From Desulfofustis sp. (GTDB taxonomy: Bacteria; Desulfobacterota; Desulfobulbia; Desulfobulbales; Desulfocapsaceae), in contig JARFQM010000147.1 of assembly GCA_029287755.1 (NCBI GenBank), positions 1-5,991 on the forward strand: a stretch of DNA of 5,991 nt, read 5' to 3'. The notes under the pieces were generated by a model. That model saw only the letters and a program-made list of their open reading frames with translations. It searched no databases and was not told the DNA's origin. Shown piece by piece: positions 1-5,559 of this stretch; within the stretch, counting starts at the first letter, position 1, and each line of letters begins with the position of its first letter. Made by a program: the position numbers and the translations under genes.

Positions 1-237
1 GAGATATCCTCCAGCTACAAGCTTGAACACAATCTGTTCAGCATCATGTCGCGCAACAACCTGGAATCGGGATTCAAGCGCGGCGCTCTGGAGCTGATCT
101 GGAGTTTTACTCTATTCAAATGCCCCTACATCAAGGTGTAAGTCCAGTATTTTACCTGGTACGTCGAGTCACTGATCGACTACAATCATTATGTCAACAC
201 CATCGGCCTGGGACTGTCGCTTACCGATTGGCTGTGA
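1..237 (+). pseudogene. pldA: 3' end of outer-membrane phospholipase A (OMPLA), broken by an in-frame stop
   Basis: Read in frame 1, the segment resembles the C-terminal strands of OMPLA, the outer-membrane beta-barrel hydrolase that cleaves phospholipids misplaced in the outer leaflet. The block ESLIDYN followed by a 19-residue end finishing in LSLTDWL matches the E. coli PldA end as I recall it (GYGESLIDYN ... VGVGVMLNDLF). A TAA at 139-141 interrupts the frame where the family has Tyr, and the frame then continues with clear homology to TGA at 235-237. Just after the stop, the conserved glycines of the GYGES motif are also changed (WYVES). Loss of the last 32 codons would remove the final strands and the terminal aromatic assembly signal, so the barrel should not fold. 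The catalytic His/Ser/Asn lie upstream of the window, so I cannot judge them. A sequencing error is possible, but the extra substitutions favour decay. The identity is fairly sure; pseudogene status is inferred. Confidence 0.72.
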
Positions 238-379
238 GCCGTGTCATATGCAGTTGAAAGACGACATTCAGCTAGACTTAGGCAGGGAGGGCATTGTCTT
301 AGAAGAGCCAGGAGACAGCAGCGAGTGATATCCACAAAATCGTGAGATTGAGCCCCACACAAGCGAAAGAGAGATTAAA

Positions 380-559
380 ATGGATAGCAACTTAGTGCGT
401 TACATCATTGTCGGATTTTTAATTTTCGCGGTCATACTTGGTCTTGGTCGCCTCAGACTGTATCAAGAGGCCTCACGATTAAAACGATCTGGAATAATTT
501 TTGTGGCATTGTTTATTGTGTTGACCATTTTCTACATGATTTGGCCGTCTGGCGTCTAA
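380..559 (+). CDS. Small two-helix membrane protein, 59 aa, unknown function
   Basis: This short ORF begins MDSNLVRYIIVGFLIF and ends MIWPSGV. I do not recognise the family. Two hydrophobic segments, about residues 7-23 and 38-55, are separated by a basic, polar loop (RLRLYQEASRLKRS). That suggests a helical hairpin in the inner membrane with the loop probably cytoplasmic by the positive-inside rule. A purine-rich GAGAG at 368-372 lies 7 bases before the ATG and could serve as a ribosome binding site. The stop at 557-559 is 50 bases before the start of the META-domain gene on the same strand, so co-transcription is plausible. The DNA here is much richer in A+T than the following two genes. 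It could be an unannotated conserved small membrane protein or, less likely, a chance ORF; the paired hydrophobic segments argue for a real gene. Confidence 0.6.
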   Translation: MDSNLVRYIIVGFLIFAVILGLGRLRLYQEASRLKRSGIIFVALFIVLTIFYMIWPSGV

Positions 560-599
560 TAGTTCGTAAAGTCCTTATAACAGAAGAAAACATTAGTAT

Positions 600-604
600 G
601 GAAG
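600..604 (+). promoter_or_regulatory. Ribosome binding site deciding the META-protein start
   Basis: GGAAG lies 5 bases before the ATG at 610. It supports that start over the in-frame ATG at 598 and the TTG at 541. The ATG at 610 also places a compact basic n-region directly before the hydrophobic signal segment. Confidence 0.5.
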
Positions 605-609
605 TTGCG

Positions 610-1554
610 ATGAGGTCAGCGAAAAAAACAATTTTGCTGGCGGTCATGCTGGCAGTACTTTTCCAGGGTGGCGGGGGCCTGGCCAAGACCGATTTTGCTG
701 AAGATCTGGCCGGAACATCCTGGCGTCTGGTGCAGATTATGTCGATGGACGACACCACCTATACGCCCGATGATCGCTCGCGCTACACCCTGATGTTCAA
801 AGCGGACGGCAGCGTACAGATACGGGCGGACTGCAACCGCGGCACCGGCTCATGGACGTCGGCCGAGCGGAGCGCACTGACTTTCGGCCGGATCGCCGCC
901 ACCCGGGCCTTGTGTCCGCCGGATTCGCTGCACGACCGCTACTTGGCCCAGTTTCCCTGGGTACGCAGTTACGTACTGCAAGACGGCAATCTATTTCTGG
1001 CAACCATGGCCGACGGATCGATCGTCGAGTTCGAACCGGCGCCTCCGGCCGCAACCGTCTACGGTGAAGAGATCCGCACCGCCGACGCCGAAGAGATGCA
1101 GGCCGAAGTGCTGACCCGGTTATTCGATGAGTACGCAAAACAGCACGGCGTAGTGGCCTCGGACGGTGAGATCGACGCCTTCGTCAGCACCATGCAACGG
1201 GGGAAGCGCGCCAGAGGATTGACCGCCGAAGAAGATCTGACGCCTGAGGAAACCGCTCAGGCCGCGCAGATGCAGCGTGACATGGGCCGGGCGATGATCA
1301 GGCAGTGGAAGCTCAACAAGGCGCTGTACGACCAGTACGGCGGCCGCATTATCTTTCAGCAGTTCGGCCCCGAGCCGCTCGACGCCTACCGCCGCTATCT
1401 CGAAGAGCGTAAAGCCGCCGGCGACTTCGAAATACACGATAAGGCTATGGCCGAGAAGTTCTGGCGCTATTTCACCGACGACTCTCTGCACTCGTTCTAT
1501 GAGTCCGGCAGTGAGGAAGAGGCGCGGGTGTTCTCCACTGCCCCTTGGGAGTAA
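610..1554 (+). CDS. Exported META-domain protein with a SurA-N-like helical C-terminal half
   Basis: From ATG 610 the product is 314 aa. Residues 1-25 form a Sec signal peptide: a basic RSAKK start, a hydrophobic core, and likely cleavage after GLA at 23-25. Residues about 33-143 are a META domain (DUF306/HslJ type), with LAGTSWRL, ADCNRGTG and AATRALCPP as the typical blocks. Cys75 and Cys102 are in the positions usual for this group and may pair. META proteins are envelope or stress-linked and have no established enzyme activity. Residues about 148-314 are mostly helical and charged. They include VYGEEI, WKLNKALYDQYGGRIIFQQ, GPEPLDAY and FWRYFTDDS, which resemble the N-terminal chaperone part of SurA-type periplasmic foldases; no parvulin isomerase domain is present. 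The ending APWE looks like the natural family C-terminus, so the gene seems intact. An in-frame ATG at 598 would add four residues. It ends 4 bases before the next gene, suggesting an operon. The META call is firm; the C-terminal resemblance is my inference. Confidence 0.85.
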   Translation: MRSAKKTILLAVMLAVLFQGGGGLAKTDFAEDLAGTSWRLVQIMSMDDTTYTPDDRSRYTLMFKADGSVQIRADCNRGTGSWTSAERSALTFGRIAATRALCPPDSLHDRYLAQFPWVRSYVLQDGNLFLATMADGSIVEFEPAPPAATVYGEEIRTADAEEMQAEVLTRLFDEYAKQHGVVASDGEIDAFVSTMQRGKRARGLTAEEDLTPEETAQAAQMQRDMGRAMIRQWKLNKALYDQYGGRIIFQQFGPEPLDAYRRYLEERKAAGDFEIHDKAMAEKFWRYFTDDSLHSFYESGSEEEARVFSTAPWE

Positions 1555-1558
1555 TTGA

Positions 1559-2269
1559 GTGTGGTTCCACCTTCTGAGTTCAAGTTTTGAGGGCTGTTTG
1601 AAACCGACCAGCTATCTTCTCGTCTTCACTCTGTTGTCAGGACTGCTCTTTGCATCCGCATCACTCGGATCTGGGCACGACAGCGGCTCCAGCGCAACCT
1701 CTGCTCCCGCCGCCCCCGAGGACGGCGGGCCGCGCAACTGGGAAGTGACAGCCAGGCTCAACCTGCGGGAACAACCTTCCACCGCGGCATCTATCTTGAC
1801 CACCTACGCACCTGGTTCAATTCTCGATAATCTGGGATGTCAGCTGGCAGGCGGCCGGGCCTGGTGCGATGTCCAGCGACTGGGCGGCGGTCCGCGCGGA
1901 TATGTTTCGGCCGACTACCTTGAGCCCGCGGTATCGCCCAACGGCGCCGCCATGACCGGTCCCGACGACTCGGCTCTGCGGGCCGGCCAGGGTGAATTCG
2001 ATGCCAAAGGGAAAATTCTCTGCACCCAACAAAAAAAGCAGCCAGCCCAGTGGTGTGATTTCGGCGTGGCCCGGGCCGGTGGCGGGTACGCCACGGTAGT
2101 CGTCACCAAACCGGATGGCCGTTCCCGGGCCATCTTTTTCAGTATGAACCTGGCCATCGGTGCCGATACCAGCCAGGCGGACGGCTACCCTGAATTCAGA
2201 GCAGTCAAGGAGGCGGATACACACATTATCCCCTATTTGGGTAGAGCACTACACTGTTACATTTACTAG
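1559..2269 (+). CDS. Exported bacterial SH3-domain protein, possibly altered at its C-terminus
   Basis: The product is 236 aa from GTG 1559, with GGGAG at 1547-1551 as a well-placed ribosome binding site. An in-frame TTG at 1598, preceded by GAGGG, would start at MKPTSYLLVFTLLSG and give a cleaner signal peptide, so the start is uncertain. Residues about 15-37 are the hydrophobic export signal, followed by a low-complexity Ser/Ala/Pro linker. Residues about 60-122 form a bacterial SH3 domain (LNLREQPS, GYVSADYLEP), a fold often used to bind peptidoglycan or partner proteins. Residues about 143-220 are a conserved companion domain with GQGEFDAKG, CDFGVARAGGG, PDGRSRAIFF and ADTSQADGY; Cys155 and Cys166 may pair. 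The last residues, after KEADTHII, do not resemble the family ending I know (close to IRVGDERYEIPDAV), so a small frameshift is possible. Spacing from the META gene is 4 bases, so the two are probably co-translated in the envelope. Molecular function is unknown. Confidence 0.8.
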   Translation: MWFHLLSSSFEGCLKPTSYLLVFTLLSGLLFASASLGSGHDSGSSATSAPAAPEDGGPRNWEVTARLNLREQPSTAASILTTYAPGSILDNLGCQLAGGRAWCDVQRLGGGPRGYVSADYLEPAVSPNGAAMTGPDDSALRAGQGEFDAKGKILCTQQKKQPAQWCDFGVARAGGGYATVVVTKPDGRSRAIFFSMNLAIGADTSQADGYPEFRAVKEADTHIIPYLGRALHCYIY

Positions 2270-2292
2270 CCAGGCTTTGTGAGTACTTTTAT

Positions 2293-2303
2293 AGGATAAT
2301 CCT
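2293..2303. repeat. 11-bp dyad AGGAT-A-ATCCT upstream of the TRAP operon
   Basis: AGGAT and ATCCT are perfect inverted halves around a single central A. The site lies in the gap between the SH3 gene and the TRAP operon. It could be an operator half of a regulated promoter, but no recognised regulator motif matches and I see no convincing -35/-10 pair nearby. Confidence 0.3.
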
Positions 2304-2310
2304 TTAATCT

Positions 2311-2337
2311 CTTCTGCTTCATTTAATATTGCAGAAG
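2311..2337. promoter_or_regulatory. 7-bp inverted repeat CTTCTGC/GCAGAAG upstream of dctP, possible operator
   Basis: CTTCTGC (2311-2317) and GCAGAAG (2331-2337) are perfect reverse complements separated by a 13-base A+T-rich spacer. No T-run follows, so it does not look like an intrinsic terminator for the SH3 gene. The arms-plus-AT-spacer layout is typical of a dimeric repressor or activator site, and the position fits control of the transporter. It could also be a weak mRNA hairpin. The regulator is not identifiable here. Confidence 0.35.
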
Positions 2338-2374
2338 CGAAGCCCTGTGGTTTCATGAAGGATGAGGGAGAACA

Positions 2375-2482
2375 ATGAAGGAACAAGGGAAATGGTCACT
2401 ATTTAGCTGTTCAACTGGCAAAAAGATCAACACCCAAACGTCCAACTTTCAAGAGGAGGCCGCACATGAATGGGAAGAATGA
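2375..2482 (+). CDS. Candidate 35-codon leader ORF overlapping the dctP start
   Basis: An ATG at 2375 is preceded by a strong GAGGGAG (2364-2370) with a short 4-base spacer. It opens a 35-codon frame beginning MKEQGKWSLFSCST and ending HEWEE, with TGA at 2480-2482. It overlaps the first 17 bases of dctP in another frame and covers the dctP ribosome binding site. The peptide is polar, with no signal or membrane segment and no run of a single amino acid that would mark classic attenuation. If translated it could couple or modulate dctP initiation. It may equally be a chance frame; the ribosome binding site is the main support. Confidence 0.3.
   Translation: MKEQGKWSLFSCSTGKKINTQTSNFQEEAAHEWEE
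2452..2459 (+). promoter_or_regulatory. Strong ribosome binding site of dctP
   Basis: AGAGGAGG sits 6 bases before the ATG at 2466, a near-ideal Shine-Dalgarno. It is clearly stronger than the site before dctQ, consistent with high output of the binding protein relative to the membrane subunits. Confidence 0.8.
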
Positions 2483-3596
2483 ACTGCAAAAAACATCACG
2501 GCGCACCTTTCTAAAAGCCGCCACTGCAGGTAGCGCTGCAGTAGCATTCGGCGTACCGCTTTTCGCAAAGCATGCATCAGCTGCTCCGACGACGATCAAG
2601 ATGCAGAGCATGTGGGATGCAGGCACCTTGGGATACACTAAATTTAAGGATTTCTGCGACAGCGTCGGGGCTATGTCGGAAGGGAAACTGGTGGTAAAAC
2701 CGTTTCCGGCAAAAGCCATGGTCGGCACCTTTGAGATGTTCGACGCCGTAAAAGCCGGCGTATTTGAGGCGATGCACAGCTCGGACACTTATTGGCCCGG
2801 CAAAATTCCGTGTGCGTCATTCTTTTCCTCTTATCCTTTCAGCATGGACCGGCCGGACCAGTGGGAGACCTGGTTCAATGAACTGGGAGGCAAGGAAATA
2901 GCCCGGGAAGCTTATGCACAGCACAACATGTACTGGCTCGGTCCCGTCCAGCATGGTGACAACATCATCCATTCAAAGGTACCGATACGCTCGTTTGAGG
3001 ATTACAAAGGTAAAAAAATCCGCTTCCCCGGTGGAATGATCGCTGAGATTTTCCGGTCAGCTGGCGTTTCCACCGTTCTTCTTCCCGGTGGCGAGGTGTA
3101 TCCTGCCCTGGAAAAAGGAGTTATAGACGGCGCCGATTTTGTTGGTGCAGCGATAAACTACAATCTCGGGTTCGCCGAGGTAGCCAAATATATCATCCTG
3201 GGACCACCTTCCACCCCCTGTCTCCACCAGCCCGTCGATCTTCAGAGTATAGGAATAAACATGAAGGTCTGGCAGGGGTTGCCGGAGCATCAACAGGAAA
3301 TTCTCCGTATGGCGATCAGGGATTTCTCCTGGAACCAATATACTGCGGTTGAGGCTGCGGACAATGTTGCTTACGAGAAATTCAAGCAGGAGGGTGTCGA
3401 AATCATTCGGCTGAAGGACGCCGATATCGATAAATTTAGAAAGTTTGCTCCTGAACTCTGGGTCAAATGGGCGAAAAAAGACCCGCTCGCCATGAAAGCC
3501 TTCAAGTCGCAATGGGAATTCTTGAAATCCACCAGGGTCGGCTACTACTCTGATACTGATCTCGTCGACACCAAGGGAGCCAAGATCAGCTTGTAA
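2466..3596 (+). CDS. dctP: TRAP transporter periplasmic substrate-binding protein DctP, Tat-exported
   Basis: The 376-aa length is normal for the DctP family. It captures an organic-acid ligand in the periplasm and delivers it to the DctQM membrane complex. Residues 11-17 (SRRTFLK) are a textbook twin-arginine motif, followed by an Ala-rich hydrophobic stretch and likely cleavage after HASA at residue 39, so the protein should be exported folded by the Tat system. The mature part starts with TIKMQSMWDAG. Arg186 in KKIRFPGG is the conserved arginine that binds the substrate carboxylate in the family. The block LPGGEVYPALEKGVIDGADF (about 206-225) is the family hinge signature. The lineup DFVGAAINYNLGFAEVAKY resembles the TakP branch, known for 2-oxo and related acids, but the exact substrate cannot be read off. 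It is the first gene of the operon, with a strong ribosome binding site and a hairpin directly after its stop. Confidence 0.95.
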   Translation: MNGKNELQKTSRRTFLKAATAGSAAVAFGVPLFAKHASAAPTTIKMQSMWDAGTLGYTKFKDFCDSVGAMSEGKLVVKPFPAKAMVGTFEMFDAVKAGVFEAMHSSDTYWPGKIPCASFFSSYPFSMDRPDQWETWFNELGGKEIAREAYAQHNMYWLGPVQHGDNIIHSKVPIRSFEDYKGKKIRFPGGMIAEIFRSAGVSTVLLPGGEVYPALEKGVIDGADFVGAAINYNLGFAEVAKYIILGPPSTPCLHQPVDLQSIGINMKVWQGLPEHQQEILRMAIRDFSWNQYTAVEAADNVAYEKFKQEGVEIIRLKDADIDKFRKFAPELWVKWAKKDPLAMKAFKSQWEFLKSTRVGYYSDTDLVDTKGAKISL

Positions 3597-3606
3597 GTCC
3601 TATCGA

Positions 3607-3634
3607 TACAGGGGGAGTATTAACTCCCCCTGTA
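3607..3634 (+). terminator. Perfect 12-bp hairpin between dctP and dctQ, no U-tract
   Basis: TACAGGGGGAGT (3607-3618) and ACTCCCCCTGTA (3623-3634) are exact reverse complements around the 4-base loop ATTA. The structure begins 10 bases after the dctP stop. What follows is CAAATAACTACTC rather than a run of T, so full intrinsic termination is unlikely. In operons that encode a binding protein first, such a hairpin usually shields the upstream mRNA from 3' exonucleases or causes partial termination, which keeps the binding protein in excess. I infer that role here. Confidence 0.75.
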
Positions 3635-3681
3635 CAAATAACTACTCAAGCTAGAACTGTATTGAGAGTGACGAGAATTAT

Positions 3682-4230
3682 ATGGGGCGGCTAAAAAAAT
3701 ATCTGACTGCGGTGGACAAGGTTAATCTGTTCACAGGTCACATAATGGTTTTCGTCCTGCTTCTGGCGGTTGCGGTCATCAGCTTTGAAGTGATCATGAG
3801 ATATCTGTTCAACAGGCCGACAAACTGGGGCCATGAATCGATGACCCTTCTTTTTGCTATAATGTACGTCACATTAGGCGGATATTGCCATTATTACCGG
3901 GGACATGTCCGTGTCGACATTTTTTACTCCTATCTGCCGTCACGACTTAAAGCGGCATTAGATGTTTTTACCTCCCTGTTTTTCTTTCTCTATACACTCG
4001 CTCTCACCTACTACTGCTGGAAATTTTATTGGAGTTCCCAAACCATGATGGGGGGCGGGACCGTTCTCGGTATAACGGTGCCCGGCGAAATGTCCTTCAC
4101 CGATTGGGGACCACCTCTCTACTGCGTCAAGTTTATGATGCCACTGGGCGGTATACTCCTGTTGTTACAGGGTATTAACTGGTTTATTCGCGATCTCCAC
4201 TTGGCTGTAACAGGGAGGGAACTGCAGTGA
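3682..4230 (+). CDS. dctQ: TRAP transporter small membrane subunit DctQ
   Basis: At 182 aa this is typical of the DctQ family, the four-helix small subunit that pairs with DctM in the inner membrane and helps dock the loaded binding protein. Hydrophobic segments lie at about residues 19-38, 51-70, 92-113 and 148-168. The family signature is clear: FEVIMRYLFNRPTNWGHE (about 35-52) leads into helix two, and HVRVDIFYSYLP (75-86) follows it. TVLGITVPGEMSFTDWGPP between helices three and four is the usual periplasmic loop. The ATG at 3682 has only a weak GAG 6 bases upstream, and a TAG at 3652-3654 closes the frame before it, so this is the sensible start. It lies 85 bases after dctP, beyond the hairpin, and overlaps dctM by four bases. 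Confidence 0.93.
   Translation: MGRLKKYLTAVDKVNLFTGHIMVFVLLLAVAVISFEVIMRYLFNRPTNWGHESMTLLFAIMYVTLGGYCHYYRGHVRVDIFYSYLPSRLKAALDVFTSLFFFLYTLALTYYCWKFYWSSQTMMGGGTVLGITVPGEMSFTDWGPPLYCVKFMMPLGGILLLLQGINWFIRDLHLAVTGRELQ
4212..4220 (+). promoter_or_regulatory. Ribosome binding site supporting the GTG start of dctM
   Basis: AGGGAGGGA lies inside the 3' end of dctQ, 6 bases before GTG 4227. It supports that non-ATG start and the GTGA overlap, which implies translational coupling of the two membrane subunits. Confidence 0.7.
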
Positions 4231-5552
4231 TCGAACTAAGTATTGAGTGGATTACGATTTTGATGTTCGGATCCATGCTCATCCTTATGTTTCTGGGCTT
4301 GCCCATCGCCTTTTCCACGGGTTCTGTCGGGGTGATTTTCACCGCCTTGCTGATGGGGCCGGACGCGATAGCTATCATCCCCACTAGGATGTTCGGCCTG
4401 ATGAATAATTATCTGCTCGGGGCCATACCGCTATTCATTGTTATGGCCTGCATTCTTGAACGAGCTGGGTTGATATCGGACATCTACAATATGATCCATC
4501 AATGGCTGGGGTGGCTCAAAGGAGGTGTCGCCTCAGCTACAGTCGTTGCCTGTACGTTGATCGCCTGCATGGTTGGCATTATCGGTGCCAGCGAGGTCAC
4601 CATGGGGGTGATTGCCCTGCCCGAGATGCTCCGCAGAAAATACAATAAATATATTGCCCTCGGATCCATTCTTGCGGGCGGAACCCTGGGCATTCTTATT
4701 CCACCCAGCATAATGCTGATCATTTACGGCATGATCGACCAGGTATCTGTCGGACAGTTGTACGCAGGCGCTTTCATGCCCGGCCTGATGCTGGCCGGTA
4801 TCTTTATTATCTACATCACTGTCGTAGCCTACATCAAACCAGAAACAGGCCCACCGATTCCCAAAGAGGAGCGTGCAACATGGTCAGAGAAATTCAACCT
4901 CCTCTTTCCAATCATTCCATCTGCAATTCTCATATTTCTTGTTCTCGGCACCATCATACTTGGAATCGCCGCTCCGACCGAGGCGGCCGGGGTCGGTGCC
5001 CTGGGTGCCCTGCTCATATCTCTGTCACGCCGGACCTTAACCTGGAAGAATACTGTTTCCGCCTGTCTTCAGACCATGAACACCACCGCCATGGTCCTGT
5101 GGATTATGTTCGGCGCCAACATCTTCGTGGCTCTTTATGTGATGGTTGGCGGCGGAGACTTTGTCCAGGAGATGCTCCTTGGCTCGGGGCTTGGTAAATG
5201 GGGCGTCCTAATTTCCATGCAGATAATGCTGGTTATTCTGGGAGCCTTCATGGACTGGGTGGGAATTTTCATGCTCTGCATCCCCTTGTTCGGCCCCATC
5301 ATCAGACAACTGGGCTTCGATCCCATCTGGTTTGGCGTACTGGTGGCAGTGAATATGCAGTTGTCGTTTCTGACTCCTCCATTTGGCTATGCATTGTTTT
5401 TCCTGAAAGGGGTGGCGCCGCCCGAAATCACCACCAAAGATGTCTGGCTGGGGGCAATTCCTTTTGTCGGGCTGCAATTCATCGGTCTGGTGCTCTGTAT
5501 GGTATTTCCAGAGATTATTTTGTGGCTGCCGAACCTTCTCTTCAATCGATGA
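4227..5552 (+). CDS. dctM: TRAP transporter large membrane permease subunit DctM
   Basis: At 441 aa this is a full-length DctM, the ion-coupled, multi-helix permease of the TRAP system (ion-transporter superfamily). Hydrophobic stretches run almost the entire length. Hallmarks in order are GLPIAFSTG (24-32), GASEVTMGVIALPEMLRR (120-137), GGTLGILIPPSIMLIIYG (151-168), AAPTEAAGVGALGALL (248-263), AFMDWVGIFMLCIPLFGP (340-357) and LTPPFGYALFFLKGV (382-396). The IPPS and TPPFG loops belong to the repeated hairpins that build the substrate and sodium sites in characterised TRAP transporters. The start is GTG at 4227, overlapping the dctQ TGA and backed by AGGGAGGGA. Together with DctP it imports a carboxylate, most likely with sodium. 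Nothing looks truncated or altered. Confidence 0.95.
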   Translation: MIELSIEWITILMFGSMLILMFLGLPIAFSTGSVGVIFTALLMGPDAIAIIPTRMFGLMNNYLLGAIPLFIVMACILERAGLISDIYNMIHQWLGWLKGGVASATVVACTLIACMVGIIGASEVTMGVIALPEMLRRKYNKYIALGSILAGGTLGILIPPSIMLIIYGMIDQVSVGQLYAGAFMPGLMLAGIFIIYITVVAYIKPETGPPIPKEERATWSEKFNLLFPIIPSAILIFLVLGTIILGIAAPTEAAGVGALGALLISLSRRTLTWKNTVSACLQTMNTTAMVLWIMFGANIFVALYVMVGGGDFVQEMLLGSGLGKWGVLISMQIMLVILGAFMDWVGIFMLCIPLFGPIIRQLGFDPIWFGVLVAVNMQLSFLTPPFGYALFFLKGVAPPEITTKDVWLGAIPFVGLQFIGLVLCMVFPEIILWLPNLLFNR

Positions 5553-5559
5553 TCTAACT

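Noticed and set aside
248..328. 26-codon ORF starting MQLKDDIQLDLG
   Set aside because: It has no ribosome binding site, no recognisable motif, and lies in the short gap after the broken pldA.
1120..1491. 123-codon antisense ORF under the META gene
   Set aside because: The + strand frame has clear family motifs; the reverse frame has none and is a shadow of G+C-rich coding DNA.
1817..2224. 135-codon antisense ORF under the SH3 gene
   Set aside because: It has no family features and the sense frame is well supported.
2277..2308. TTGTGA with GATAAT or TTTAAT as a promoter
   Set aside because: The spacings (12 and 20 bases) are outside the usual 16-18, so I do not call it.
2523..2542. Inverted repeat ACTGCAG/CTGCAGT
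   Set aside because: It falls within the Ala-rich Tat signal region of dctP and is explained by repeated GCA/GCT-type codons.
3057..3512. 151-codon antisense ORF under dctP
   Set aside because: dctP is strongly supported along this whole stretch; the antisense product shows no signal or domain.
5198..5557. 119-codon + strand ORF inside dctM
   Set aside because: It is an out-of-frame shadow of a conserved permease region with low-likelihood composition.
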